The translations under genes and the position numbers were made by a program. Under the pieces are notes generated by a model. It was not told where the DNA came from and ran no database searches. It was given only the letters and a program-made list of their open reading frames with translations. From Tillandsia leiboldiana (taxonomy: Eukaryota; Streptophyta; Magnoliopsida; Poales; Bromeliaceae), in contig CM055081.1 in assembly GCA_029204045.2 (NCBI GenBank), positions 1,024,765 to 1,088,764 on the forward strand: DNA of 64,000 nt. Reading direction: 5' to 3'. This document shows, in pieces, positions 45,801-56,696 of this stretch (its first letter is position 1; the number at the start of each line of letters is the position of its first letter).

Positions 45801-47641
45801 TCAAAGCATGCAACTGGATTCCACAATTCTTAGTTTAGATCAATCAACAACTAAAACAACACTAGAATATTCTAAAGAGGTAACAACAATGTACCAAATT
45901 CGATCTGATTTCATCTTATCGTTAAAATTATGATTTTACTATCTAACTTTAATTTTTGAATACGTCATTTATCTTTACGGACATAACTAGCATATTTTAT
46001 ACAATTTATAGGACTATAAATTTATTAAAATAAGCAATTAGAATAAATTCTGTATCAAAAGAATCATAAAATGACTTAAATTCAACAAATTGAAAGGTCG
46101 GATATTAAAATTAATATTTTAAAAAGTTTAGTCGTCGAATTAAAATGATCTACAGGTCAGGTAAGTTCTATACATTTTTACCTTTAAAAAAAGCTCATGA
46201 TATTCTCCCTCAATTTCCAACATATAAACCATATTCTTCTTAAAGGCCAAAAAAATAGGTATATTGTTTAAAAGTTAAGGTATCTTTGTTTAATTTAACT
46301 GTGAAACCAAGAACAAAGAAAACTTGTAACAATAACTCGTTGGGACCACATCATAGCCCAAAATACTTAAGCCCAATTTTTATTACTAGTGTCCATGTCT
46401 CTTATATACCCAATCACAAATCCACAAATCCAATCCCATTATGTGGGATCAATCCAATCCAATCTCATCCGATATGGGATTATTGGAGTGTCACAGACTC
46501 CCCCCGTTTCGACCTGACATTCTCGTCGGCCCAAACACACACACAATCCAAGATCACCAAGCGATGTGAAATTTGTCACGCTAGCCCTGTTTCTAGACTC
46601 AAACTCAGTTGAGACTCGTCACACACTTCCGGCTGGTTATTGGCTTCGATACTAAATATAACGATCTCGCCCACTAGCAATAATAACTCGTTGGACCAAC
46701 ACCACAGCCCAAAATGCTTAAACCCAATTTTTATTACTAGTGTTCATATCTCTTATATACACAATCAAAATTATTGTGTGTGTCACAAAACATCTCAATT
46801 AATCAACCAAGAACTTAATATATCAAAGCTGATATTTTTGGATGCTTAAAATCTCCAAATGGGTCATCATAAAAGCCAAGTTATCAAATCCAAATCATCT
46901 AAAAATTGCAAAACGAGCAATTTTTTACTTCTATATTTGATTACTAGAAATATCCCAAATCAAATAATAAATAATAATAGTAATCTTTGTTTCTTTTCTA
47001 ACTTTAAATGTAAAATCATAACAAGAAAAACCCATCTCCATTAAATCAACTCAGAATATAAAGTAGCAAAACTGGTATTGTTCAATACTCAAATCAAAAA
47101 AATGGAACACTATAAACACACTATAATCTACAACACAAAGGAGCATCATAAGAGATTTTTTATATCAATCTTTTGATAAAGAGAAACATCACAAGCCAAA
47201 AATCTCTCCTTTCTTTATTAATTTCCAAATTTGAAATCATAAAACCGAAAATCCCATATCAATTCAAACTGGGCCATATAAAAACCCAAAAATCTAATTC
47301 AAATCTCAATTAAACCAAAAACTCACATGAATGGGAGCTTTCCACAAATCATGAACAATTTTTTTTTTTTTTACATCTATGTTTGATACCAAGAACAGTC
47401 CCAAAGAAACCCCCAATCTCAATTAAACCAAAACCCTAGAAGAAAAGGATCCTTCCCCAAATGGGTCATCATAAAAACCCAAAGAATCGGAACAAAATCA
47501 TCTAAAATTGCATTAAAAAATAGAGAGAAATTAATCATACTCGGTTCCCTTCAATCGCAGGATCCGGAACTGCTCTGGGGAGAGGATGGCGCGCCACTCC
47601 TCATCGGACTTCGCCACGGATACAGCTCGCGAGTTCGCCAT
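42838..47641 (-). CDS. MSRB: Methionine-R-sulfoxide reductase B, three exons
   Basis: Exons on the minus strand: 47641-47541, 44171-44015, 42987-42838 (stop included). They join in frame to 135 residues. MsrB reduces the R form of methionine sulfoxide, repairing oxidised proteins with thioredoxin as electron donor. Visible: EEWRAILSPEQFRIL (14-28); zinc pairs C52-x2-C55 (SCAGC) and C98-x2-C101 (TCAAC); the GCGWPAFF signature with C70 (69-76); GGHLGHVFKGEGF (102-114); catalytic C123 in RHCVNS. Introns are GT-AG (phases 2 and 0). No transit peptide precedes the domain, and the length fits cytosolic plant MSRB. Intron 1 (44172-47540, 3.4 kb) holds a G MITE and an R3 TRIM; intron 2 (42988-44014) holds an intact R2 TRIM. 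A (TA)n tract lies about 55 bp upstream of the ATG. Confidence 0.95.
43168..43745 (-). mobile_element. Complete TRIM (family R2) in MSRB intron 2
   Basis: LTRs 43168-43399 and 43464-43745 (starting TGTCGGATCGTTGGCGC) flank a 64-bp interior with the complement of a polypurine tract (TTCCCCCCCCC) and an initiator-Met primer complement (GGCTCTGATACCA). The 5-bp duplication GTCTC (43163-43167 and 43746-43750) is intact. The second LTR is longer through an internal tandem duplication of GTTAGGTCTATTG. It is non-coding. Confidence 0.92.
44286..44670. mobile_element. Family G MITE in MSRB intron 1
   Basis: 385 bp with a perfect 9-bp duplication TTTTCTTTT (44277-44285 and 44671-44679). Termini GGCTAAATTACATAAAACC and TTCTGTAATTTAGCC are inverted repeats. 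It starts about 115 nt inside the intron from exon 2. Confidence 0.9.
44877..44904. repeat. Poly-G tract, ~28 bp
   Basis: An almost uninterrupted G homopolymer in intron 1 of MSRB, unusual in such AT-rich DNA. On the transcribed strand it reads as poly-C. Its length should be treated as uncertain because homopolymers are error-prone in sequencing. Confidence 0.85.
46325..46790 (-). mobile_element. TRIM (family R3) in MSRB intron 1
   Basis: LTRs 46325-46493 and 46660-46790 share AATAATAACTCGTTGG and CCCAATTTTTATTACTAGTG. The interior has a polypurine complement (GACTCCCCCCGTTTCG), CGTCGGCCCAAACACACACA and a mutated primer complement (GGCTTCGATACTAAA). There is no exact target duplication. Confidence 0.8.
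46800..47540. other. MSRB intron 1, 5' part
   Basis: AT-rich intron sequence with a repeated phrase ATGGGTCATCATAAAA.CCAA (46858 and 47460) and AATCTCAATTAAACCAAAA (about 47300 and 47415). No element boundaries were identified. Confidence 0.5.
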
Positions 47642-47691
47642 GGTTGAGAAGAGAGAGAGAGATAGAGCCTTTGAGAAAGGTATAATTTATG

Positions 47692-47693
<2 letters not shown>

Positions 47694-47731
<38 letters not shown>
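47694..47731. repeat. (TA)n microsatellite in MSRB promoter or leader
   Basis: A pure TA tract of about 38 bp starting 53 bp upstream of the MSRB start codon (minus strand). It may supply the TATA function. Confidence 0.9.
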
Positions 47732-47733
<2 letters not shown>

Positions 47734-48111
47734 ATATAGTGGTAGGAAAATGAGAGTGTGGAGCCTGTTTTAGTATTATGGATTCTCAGATACATTGAAT
47801 TGGGTCAAAATTTTATATTTACAAAATAAATTTATTTAATTTTTTTATTTAGTTTAGTTTGCAGATTTACAGTGAATTATACGCACGGGTCTAAAAGTTG
47901 GAGGTGCCGAATCAAATGTTAGCTTTTTCTTTTTTATTTTTATTTGTTTTTAAAAAAATATAGCATGTTATTCACTTCGTTCATTTTGAAATAAACTTAA
48001 GTGAAAATGTGAAGCAAATAAATTTCGAACTCAGAACCTCGAGTATCAACCATCAAACCTTTTGTCACTTGCTCTGAAGATGGTTGATAGAGATTATGGT
48101 GTTAACTATAA

Positions 48112-48269
48112 GAGCAATACTATTTGTACATCTTACACCATGTCTATTCTAGAATAGATATTTATTTACTCATCATTTTGAAGTGACGAATAGAATTCAT
48201 CTTATCTTAAAATAAATAGAATGTACGTAAGATATATATCCTAAATAGAATGTACAAAAAGTATTTACC
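48112..48269. mobile_element. Foldback MITE, family M, diverged
   Basis: Termini GAGCAATACTATTTGTACA and TGTACAAAAAGTATTTACC, with an inner palindrome ATCATTTTGAAGTGACG. The flanking 9-mers TAACTATAA and TAACTAGCT match only partly. Confidence 0.6.
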
Positions 48270-48334
48270 TAACTAGCTATAAAGTAAGTGTAAGGCCGCA
48301 TTGCTGTTCTCACTATGCACTTCGCCCGTTTGGT

Positions 48335-48715
48335 AACGGGATAAGACAGAACTAGCTACTACAGGGATAAGTATAAAGTACGGAACTAGCGTAAATAAGC
48401 GTTTGGGATGATTCCAGGGATAAGAGATTTTGTGTTTGATATGAGAATGAGGAATAAGAGGAATAAAAAGTTTTAATTAGGGTAAATTATCTTTTTGTCC
48501 TCAAACTTTATTATGTAATAATGAGGTGAGAGATAGTGCCTCATAGGAAGGTATTTAAGGAAAAAGTAAGAAGGTGGTTGGAAAGAGTGAAAATAGTAAT
48601 TCTCACTTATTCTAGTTGTACTGAACAAACTATACCGATTAATTTCTGGTGTGTTTGAAAAATAATAAAAATATTCCTCCTATTTTCGATTCTATACCGA
48701 ATCCAAACAAACCCG
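48335..48715. mobile_element. Tourist-type element, family P relative
   Basis: Left end CGCCCGTTTGGTAACGGGATAAG, right end ATACCGAATCCAAACAAACCCG. The interior matches the complement of 29204-29559 and 15300-15592. Confidence 0.55.
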
Positions 48716-48719
48716 AAAT

Positions 48720-49065
48720 TCAAAGTTCTCTATAAAATATTCATTATTATGTGAATATATATAAATTGGTCTTTAAAACCAATTTTGACTTGTTATCAAA
48801 TTGCAAGCAGGAATTGGTCAAAAATATTAGTCAAAGTTCTGTAGCCTTAACTATTTTATTGCGTCGAGCTGCAGTATTTTATTAGTACAGAGGTTTTCAT
48901 ATATTTATTATTTTATTTTCGTTGATGAGAACCAGCGAATCGATAATCAGTTTTATTATATATAATTTTTATTATTAAAAGTATGTGAAAACTAAGTTTT
49001 ATATTTTTTATATTATTTATTTAGTAAATAAAAAATCACAAAATAGATAGTATTAATTATTATTA

Positions 49066-49123
<58 letters not shown>

Positions 49124-49560
49124 GTCCATTCTTATTCTTTTTCGGATTCCAATTCCAATTTTGGGCCAAAATACCTACTTGTCTTAAAAATAATAAAAAA
49201 TTCTTAAATATAGTTATAAATAATAAGAGATAAATTTTTATATTATTAATAGCATCAAGTTATTGATGCTATTAAATTTTTAATTATTAGATGAATAGAT
49301 GTGGTTAGGATGATAATGGATCTCTAAAGTTTAGTAACATGATCTAACGAATAGAAATAATTAAAAGAATAAAACTAACAGTTAAAAATTTAATAGTGGT
49401 GCTATCGATAGCATAATAGCATAACTCAAATAATAATAGTATTTATTTTTAACATAAATTTTAGAGATATTTTTGGACGACGAAATAATTAGTCTTCGTT
49501 CCGGGCGGAACTGGTCCAGGCCATTTTAAGCCCAAGCTTAGCCCAAGTCAATTTAGTGGG
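48720..49560. other. AT-rich intergenic DNA with (TA)n
   Basis: Includes a (TA)n tract at 49072-49119 and ATAGCATCAAGTTATTGATGC (about 49250), a short palindromic repeat. No gene was seen. Confidence 0.4.
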
Positions 49561-49568
49561 CTTCCTAC

Positions 49569-50013
49569 TAGAGATGTCAATGGGTACGGATACATGAAAT
49601 TTTATTCGAATTCAAATCCGAACGGAATGAATTTATCCGATGTTAAACGGATATGGATTTAGATATGAATATAAATAATAAAAACCCGACGGATTAGAAT
49701 TTAGATATGTATTTTGATTGCGTCTGATCCGAAACTGAACCCAAATTAATTTTACGTTATATAATATATGTGTATATAAATATTTGATATTATAATTAAA
49801 TTTATATTTTAAAAATTAAAATTTAATATAATATATTTTGAAATATTGTAAAGAGAAAAAAAATAATAATTGTTTTGGGTTTGAATTTTTAGGTTCGGAT
49901 TCGAATTTGGATATAAATTTTCAAAATTCATCGAATTCGAGTTCGAATTCTGGTTTGGTAGTCGGGTTAGAATTTTTGAAAATTCGTTCCGAATGCGATC
50001 TGTTGACATCCTA
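49569..50013. mobile_element. Complete hAT-like element, family K
   Basis: 445 bp from TAGAGATGTCAATGGG to CTGTTGACATCCTA, flanked by CTTCCTAC / CTTCCCAC (49561-49568 and 50014-50021; 8 bp, one mismatch). 8-bp duplications and T.G..TG-type ends fit the hAT superfamily. It is the reference copy for the K fragments elsewhere. Non-coding. Confidence 0.82.
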
Positions 50014-50021
50014 CTTCCCAC

Positions 50022-50267
50022 ATGCAACGAAGGGTCCCAAATTATTTAAATAAAAAAAAAAAAAGAAAAATGTATGATACCCTTCTATTTAGGAAGGGAA
50101 CAATTAAATTATTTGATAAAGTATAGAAGGTCTCTATGTGATGTGAGTATTATTGTTGAGCAGTATATAATTTTTTGAAACATTTGTTTGATTCTAAATT
50201 ATATAAGAAAATTGATTATTTATTGTTGACTTAGACTAATTTTAATACTTGCACATCTTTTTAAAAA

Positions 50268-50329
<62 letters not shown>

Positions 50330-51165
50330 TGAAAAATAAGTAGTATTATTAAGTTTAATTCACGGTATGTTTGGCAATTATAAAAATTTAAAATAAAGTT
50401 TTATATTTTGGTTGGTACTAAAATTTTAAAACTCTATAATTTTTTTACTTCGTTTTTTAATATTTGGTCAAAACCTAAAAAAAAATATTTGGTCGTTCGA
50501 TTCTTAGTACTTTCTCCTTACTCAAATTCATCTCTATCATCTTACTCTCTGGTTAAACCCAACACCTCCTCATCCCTTCCACCTTCTACTATGACAACTT
50601 AATATGAAAAATTTACTGGTGTTCCATTTCAAAGCGGGAGCGTCTGTGAGCGGCGATATTAATTGTTTGATGGCAAGAAAAAACGCTGCGATCTTAAGAA
50701 GAAGATAGTAGAGGTAGAAGAAGAAGAGTAGGAGGTCAGGTGGTGGCGGCGGAGGTCGTCGGGGAGGTGAAGGGGCATGCAGTTGACAGAGTGGGAGAGC
50801 CCGTGAGTTTCAATTGTAAGGTCAAAAATGAGGAAGTGGTGGAGGGTGCAAGGGGCAACAAGGGGCAAGTGAGTTCTCTGGAAAAAAAAATTTGATTTAT
50901 ACTATTTTTTTTCTTCCGGAAAAACTCTGTTTTAAATTCATTACTCTGTTTATTGTCTAATACCAAAAGTGATCCAAATAGGACCTTTGTAGTATTTCAA
51001 TAGTTATAAAAAATACATTAGTGGCTTATTACCCTGTTTTGGAGTGTCTAAACGAGCCCTCATTATTTGGCACATATAATAATTCTATCATATTACTTTG
51101 GGAATAATTCGCTTAGAGAGGAAACTCTTACTCCCTCACCATCCCTCTTCCTCCTCTCCCTTAAG
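50022..51165. other. Intergenic DNA, no gene seen
   Basis: Contains a (TA)n tract (50276-50326) and a GA-rich patch (50660-50880) with GGTGGTGGCGGCGGAGGTCG. Short ORFs there are frame shadows of that patch and show no domain. It could be a decayed gene fragment. Confidence 0.35.
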
Positions 51166-51175
51166 CAGCCACGAC

Positions 51176-51413
51176 TAGGGGTGTCAACGAGTCGAACACG
51201 AGTGAGCTGGGGTCGGCTCGTTTAAATATCGCGCTTGAAAAATTCGGCTCGTGTTCGGCTCGTTTATTAACGAGCCGAACACAAGCTGGCTCGCGAACAA
51301 CAAGTTTATTTTTATTCCTATTATTATGGATAAAATTGAAAGAAAATTAAAAAATTAAAATTTTAATCTAATAATTAAAATTCACAAAAAATGATAGTCT
51401 AAAATCTAAATAG

Positions 51414-51457
<44 letters not shown>

Positions 51458-51603
51458 GAGTTGTTATCCCAGTTCGTGTTCGGCTCGTTTATTAAACGAG
51501 CTAGAAAATTCGGCTCGTTTACTAAACGAGCGATTCAACTTCGAGCTCATTTCGAGCCGAACACGAGCTGGCTCGCGAACAGCGAGCTGGATTGCCACCC
51601 CTA
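51176..51603. mobile_element. Complete hAT-like foldback element, family H
   Basis: 428 bp from TAGGGGTGTCAACGAG to GGATTGCCACCCCTA, with an 8-bp duplication GCCACGAC / GCCACGGC (51168-51175 and 51604-51611, one mismatch). Palindromic GAGCCGAACACGAGC arms flank an AT-rich centre with (TA)n (51417-51453). Confidence 0.88.
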
Positions 51604-52655
51604 GCCACGGCTAGTTGAGGAAGAGGAGGGTCATCCTTATTTGTATATCTCGTTTTTCTTTTATCATCTATTCTACGTCGTTCTCTTTCCCATCGAGCTA
51701 TTTTATCGCATACCAGCTCTCTGAGACAAGTGAGCCGAGGCGAGCTCGGCATTTATGTATTTTATCATGCCGACTATTACAATATTAGTTTCAGCCGTGC
51801 CGGAGCTACGTGACGTTCCGTTGGCCTTCTTTTGTGACTTGCATTGCTTTCGGTGACCAGAATTGTTTGCGGTGCCATCATTGCCCGCCCACCCATTGAT
51901 GCTTGAAGTTAATGAACAATGTGTTGATCTAAAATTCAAAATTCTCGAGTATTAGTATTATGATTATTTATAATTTATTTATTTTATTATTTATTTATTA
52001 TTTATTTTAATTAATTAATTTTTTTTTTTTTCTTTGGGCAATTCATCCTCGCTTCTTTTGGAGAGAATGTAGAACATTTGACAGAAAAATTATTGTCATC
52101 TTCTTCTCATTTCACCACAATCATGCTCGCAGAATGAGAAATTCCAGTTATACCTTGGGATGGTGTTCTCAGTTAATCCCGCACAGTTATACCTTGGGGT
52201 AGTGGGGTGGTGTTCTCGATTAATCCCGCACATAAAGACGTGAATACGTCTATTTTCTAAGACAATGAGCGCTAAATCGCTGCCCTAATGATCTACATCC
52301 ATCGCTTTTTCTGTCGATGGTTCTCGCTGTCTATGGTGTCAGCGTTGGCGGGTTCAATCAGAGGAGAAGCACGTGAATACGTATCTTTTCTAAGACAATG
52401 AGCGTCGAATCACTACCCCAATGATCTACATCCATCGCTTTTTCTACCGATGGTTCTCGCTGTCTATGGTGTAAGCGTTGGCGGGTTCAATCAGAGGAAA
52501 AGGCACAGGGCAGATTGTGCAAGGATAAATTAATTAGATAATTAATTACATTCAAATTTTATACATCTTTTCTAACATAATGGGCGCCAAATCGCTGCCC
52601 CAATGATCTACAGCCATCGCTTTTTCTGCTGATGGTTCTCGCTGTCTACAGTGTC

Positions 52656-52825
52656 TGTAATGTGCCGGATTTTCGGCACATAAATAAATGTAAATAAAGG
52701 TGGGATGAAATCCTATTGTTATGAAAGTTGGGAAAGTAAAGAATATTTGGAAACGAGTTGGGCCCAAATCGGGATTAAAATGAGAGTTCTAAAAATTTAT
52801 TTGAGAAAGGGGGCCCAGATTTTAA
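52656..52825 (+). other. 170-bp unexplained extension on the left of the R1 TRIM
   Basis: It begins TGTAATGTGCCGGATTTTCG and ends in a polypurine-like stretch (GAAAGGGGGCCCAG) directly before the TRIM's left LTR. The 5-bp repeat GTGTC that appears to flank the insertion lies outside this piece (52651-52655 and 53402-53406), so both probably arrived together. Confidence 0.55.
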
Positions 52826-53401
52826 TGTGACACCCCCGGAATTTGGATTAGTCCTATATATAAATGATATAATAGGACTAAATCTCTAATCCGGCTATAG
52901 CATTTTGGATGGTAGCAAGATCCAAGAGGAAACTGAGAGTTAAGCGTGCTAGAGCTAGAGTAGTTCTAGGATGGGTGACCCCCTGGGAAGTGGGGCGTCA
53001 CAGTTGGTATCAGAGCCATTCACCAGCCGGAAATGTGAGATGAGTCTCGGCTGAGCCAGGGTTATATAGCGGGTAGAGCGAGGCTCCCCGGCTAATGACC
53101 GTTGTGGGTGGAGTGGAGCTCCCCACAAGGTCGGCTAAGGCTAGCGAGACGAGTCTCACATCGCCTGGTGCTTGTGAGTGTGCTTGAGCCTGACGTGGAC
53201 GTCAGGGCTTAAAGGGGGGAAGAATGTGACACCCCCGAAATTTGGATTAGTCCTATATATAAATGATATAATAGGACTAAATCTCTAACTCGGCTATAGT
53301 ATTTTGGATGGTAGCAAGATCTAAGAGGAACCTGAGAGTTAAGCGTGCTAGAGCTAGAGTAGTTCTAGGATGGGTGACCCCCTGGGAAGTGGGGCGTCAC
53401 A
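52826..53401 (+). mobile_element. Complete TRIM (family R1)
   Basis: Two 177-bp LTRs (52826-53002 and 53225-53401; about six differences) begin TGTGACACCCCCG and end GGGGCGTCACA. A primer site TGGTATCAGAGCC (53005-53017) matches initiator tRNA-Met, and a polypurine tract AAAGGGGGGAAGAA (53211-53224) adjoins the right LTR. The 222-bp interior is non-coding. TRIMs depend on proteins supplied by other retroelements. Confidence 0.95.
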
Positions 53402-53675
53402 GTGTCAGCGTTGGCGGGTTCAATCAGAGGAGATCTACATCCATCACTTTTTCTGCCGATGGTTCTCGCTGTCTACGGTGTCAACGTTGGCGGGTTCAAT
53501 CAGAGGAAATCTACATCCCTCGCTTTCTCTGCCGATGGTTCTCGCTGTCTATGGTGTCAGCGTTGGCGGGTTCAATAAGAGGAGAAGCAGGCACAGGGCG
53601 AATTGCGCAACGATGTTTGTTGTTCACAAATGTTCGTGCGGTGCATGTCCCAAGGGCATACCTTAGAGTTCGTAT

Positions 53676-53970
53676 TTGTAACGGCCCGGCCCACTAGCAA
53701 TAATAACTCGTTGGGCCCAAACCATATCCTATAATGCTTAAGCTCAGTTATTATAATTAGTGCACATGTCTCTTATATACACAGTTACAATTTTATTCTC
53801 ATCCGATGTAAGACTATTGGGGTGTCATAGACTCCCCCAGTTTAGGCATAACGTTCTCGTCAGTCCAAACGCACACACAACCCAGTATTACCAGGCGATG
53901 TGAGACTTGTATCGCTAGTCCTGTCATCTGGATCCAGATTTAGCCGAGACTCATCACACACTTACTGCTG
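53676..53970 (-). mobile_element. TRIM (family R3), truncated
   Basis: LTR TGTAACGGCCCGGCCCACTAG ... GGGGTGTCATAG, a polypurine complement (ACTCCCCCAGTTTAGG) and interior text to GAGACTCATCACACACTTAC. The primer site and second LTR are absent, cut off where a different repeat begins. Confidence 0.75.
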
Positions 53971-54290
53971 GTGCCGAAAATTTACCGACACGGTACAGTA
54001 CGGTGCGTGCTGAGCGGTATCGATGAGTGTCGGTCATAAAAAATACATGTGTGCCGATACATAATGGCATGAAATATTTATTTTCTTTAGCAATAATTTT
54101 TTTTAATTACTTATTATGTATTTTTATTAAATTTTTTTAACTATATTAAGAAAATTATTTAGTAATTTAAAGAAAAAAGGGGCTTTCAGCTGTGCCATGG
54201 GCACGAAATCTGTATTGTGTCGGTATCTTGTTGGCACGATACGGTACGGTGAATACGGATCGTGCCGATAGATATTTAAATTTTTGATAC
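53971..54290. mobile_element. Inverted-repeat element with GCCGATAC/GTATCGGC phrases
   Basis: The left side has ACACGGTACAGTACGGTGCG and GTGTGCCGATACATAATGGC; the right side has TTGGCACGATACGGTACGGT and CGGATCGTGCCGATAG. It is a non-coding MITE-like element of uncertain superfamily. Confidence 0.55.
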
Positions 54291-54519
54291 AGATTTATGA
54301 TAATTATTCGTTTTCGAATGGTTTCAAATATTTGATAATGCCTTTTTTTTTATTTATCTATTTTTGTAGAAAATAAATAGTTATATTGCTATTTTTATAT
54401 CCATCAATCTTTTGAAGAATTATGTTTGATGATGCTTTTTTTTTCTATAGTACAAAAAAACAGTATGAAATTTTGCTTTGACATATGTAAAAATGATTTA
54501 AAAACTAATAGCTAGTTAC

Positions 54520-54775
54520 GCTATAATAAATTAGATTGTATGAATATATTTTTATAATATTTTTGTACAAGTGTTCTATTTATATTCTATATATATTCAA
54601 AATTATATTATACGGATACATTATTATGACACATTACAATAATATGTCATTATATACTCTAACGACGGCATACATAGCGACACTAATTATAAATATCAGT
54701 ATTTTTATCAGCGATATTTTTTAAAAATTTTAAAAATATTTAAAAATATTATTATAATATAGTTTTGCTATAGTA
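54520..54775. mobile_element. Small CACTA-type element, family C, decayed
   Basis: Reverse orientation of the C core (ATACATAGCGACACTAATTAT, TATCAGCGATATTTTT). The ends GCTATAATAAATTAGATTG and AGTTTTGCTATAGTAC are mutated. Confidence 0.6.
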
Positions 54776-55037
54776 CTAAAATGTTTAGTCCACATATTGC
54801 ATCTTTCTCTCTTTGCTTTCTTAGTATTCACTGTTTTTTTCTATTCATATTGCTTGTCCATTTAAATCATGTACATTGAATTATTTTTAATCCATATACT
54901 AATTATTATACTCATTATTAATTTGTTGATAATATTTTATTTTTAATTTTATTATTATATTATTATTTATAAATATTTATTTTAATAAAATTTATCTGTC
55001 GCAACTCACATATCCCTTCATAATATATAATTAAAAT

Positions 55038-55205
55038 GGGCAATACTAGATGTACACCCCATAAGGGATGTACATCCTACACCTCATTCCATTCTGGAAT
55101 GAATATATCTTCACTCGTGTGACGAGTGACGAATGGAATGCACCCCATCTCAAAATGGGGTGGGGTGTAGAATATACACCACGGGATGTACACTTATATT
55201 TACCC
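55038..55205. mobile_element. Foldback MITE, family M
   Basis: 168 bp with a perfect 9-bp duplication AATTAAAAT (55029-55037 and 55206-55214). Termini GGGCAATACTAGATGTACA and TGTACACTTATATTTACCC. Confidence 0.9.
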
Positions 55206-55214
55206 AATTAAAAT

Positions 55215-56135
55215 ACATAATAATATATATTATTATATGTAATTAATATATATATTCGAACTTTTCGATACTACTCAATTTCAATTTAATTTAATTTTTT
55301 TTTTTTTATCCTGTCTCCCAACTTTTATTATGTTACTTTTTTTTTTTTTTTTTTTGTACTTAATTATTTTATTTTGTGGGCTCTTTAATTTTGATGCTAC
55401 TCACGTCGATTTTAACTTTTTTTTTTTTAATAAAATAAAATATTTATAATTTATAATAATTTACTAAATTAGAAGGAAAATGAAACGTGGATGCCACGTG
55501 CCGACTAGGTACGTGGCACTTCTTGTGGCCATGGTTTCCCCGTTAAATTTTGTGGTCAGAAAAATTTCCCCATTTTCTTTTTTTATTTTATTTTATTTCG
55601 AAAATAGGTAAATAAAACCATTCATCAAAATTTGTGGAACACCCGAAATCTCAACCGTCCAAATTTTGAGCTCCGGTTCTCCCTTGCTGGAGTGTGCTCA
55701 CCACAGAGTAGTACTATTCGCTGAACCTGGTGTATCCCTCAATCTCATACACCGCACAAAATTAAGAATATTTTTAAAGTTTCTTTTCTAAGATATATTG
55801 TTGTACGTTGTATTTTCTAATTGTAAAATATAATGTACGATTAGATTTAAATCACCAATTCAAAATATTTAAATTTTATTTTATTTTTATTTGACTTGGG
55901 ATCAGATAATATAAGACTACGATTTAAGACTTGTCTTACTATTCTTGTCATTCAGACCCGATATAGTTGTCGGTCCAAACGTACGTTTTGACGTAGTCTA
56001 TCATCTTATTCTTCAGACTCTGACTTTGTAGAGATTCGTCACATAATTTCGACCAAACTCGATTTAGTTATTATTATACGTGTCTATGATCTTTTATAGA
56101 TTCAATCATAATTTTTTTTCTATCTGATATTGAAC
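55215..56135. other. Intergenic DNA upstream of the mTERF gene
   Basis: AT-rich with poly-T runs. About 55870-56130 carries faint R3-type text (GATCAGATAATATAAGACTACG, GTTATTATACGTGTC), probably an old TRIM. No gene was seen. Confidence 0.4.
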
Positions 56136-56140
56136 TATTA

Positions 56141-56550
56141 GGCTGCGTTTGGTTCGGGTATAAGCGAAAATTGGTTATTTCGGAGATAAATATAAGTTCA
56201 GGTACAAGTAAGAATTATATTAATTTTGTGTTTGGTTGAGTATAAAGATTGTACCGAGATAAAAAAATTTATGTTTGGTAAGTTAAAGAGGATTACGAAT
56301 AATAGAGGGGATTAAAATTTAAAAAATAAAATAAAAAAATTTAAAATTTTATAAATTTAAATATCTTATAATTTAAAAAATTTTAATTTTTTTAAAAAAT
56401 AATAAGCAACAGATGGAACAGCTATTCTACCTGTTCTATTCGGAATAACCTGGTATGGAAGGAACAGCTGTTTCCTCCATATTTAAATACTGTTTAAATA
56501 TAAAAAGAGATAATCCCTTTATCCCCTTTATACCGGTCGCCAAACGAGCC
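56141..56550. mobile_element. Tourist-type element just upstream of the mTERF promoter
   Basis: 410 bp, left end GGCTGCGTTTGGTTCGGGTA, right end ACCGGTCGCCAAACGAGCC, flanked by TTA and TAA (TWA). It ends about 37 bp before the likely TATA box. Confidence 0.7.
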
Positions 56551-56586
56551 TAAGTCACATAGATCACCATCAAAGATGTGCGGTGC

Positions 56587-56597
56587 ATTATATATAT
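56587..56597 (+). promoter_or_regulatory. Probable TATA box of mTERF gene
   Basis: CATTATATATATGTACC precedes a pyrimidine-rich stretch (TTTCTCTCTCTCTCTTC), a typical plant leader start, about 100 bp before the ATG at 56697. Confidence 0.5.
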
Positions 56598-56696
56598 GTA
56601 CCGAAACACCAAGTGCACCTATTAATTTCTCTCTCTCTCTTCTTTCTATTTTCTACACAACACACAATGTAACATCGACCTACGAGTGGCTTAACA

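Larger units (their letters stand above)
52100..53640. repeat. LTR-type debris with tandem array interrupted by a TRIM
   Basis: Five to six units of a variable 75-150-bp repeat containing GATGGTTCTCGCTGTCTA, GTTGGCGGGTTCAATCAGAG and GATCTACATCCATCGC. Upstream, GGTGTTCTCGATTAATCCCGC matches text at 60640-60740 on the other strand, so this looks like fragments of a larger LTR retroelement. Confidence 0.7.

Noticed and set aside
51522..51939. Two minus-strand ORFs of 76-78 residues
   Set aside because: One runs through an H element end. The other shows no recognisable domain, lacks coding-like composition and sits in retroelement debris.
53308..53697. 129-residue ORF with a repeated Trp/Arg/Ser motif
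   Set aside because: It spans a TRIM LTR and the adjacent tandem array. The apparent protein repeats are the DNA repeats read in frame.
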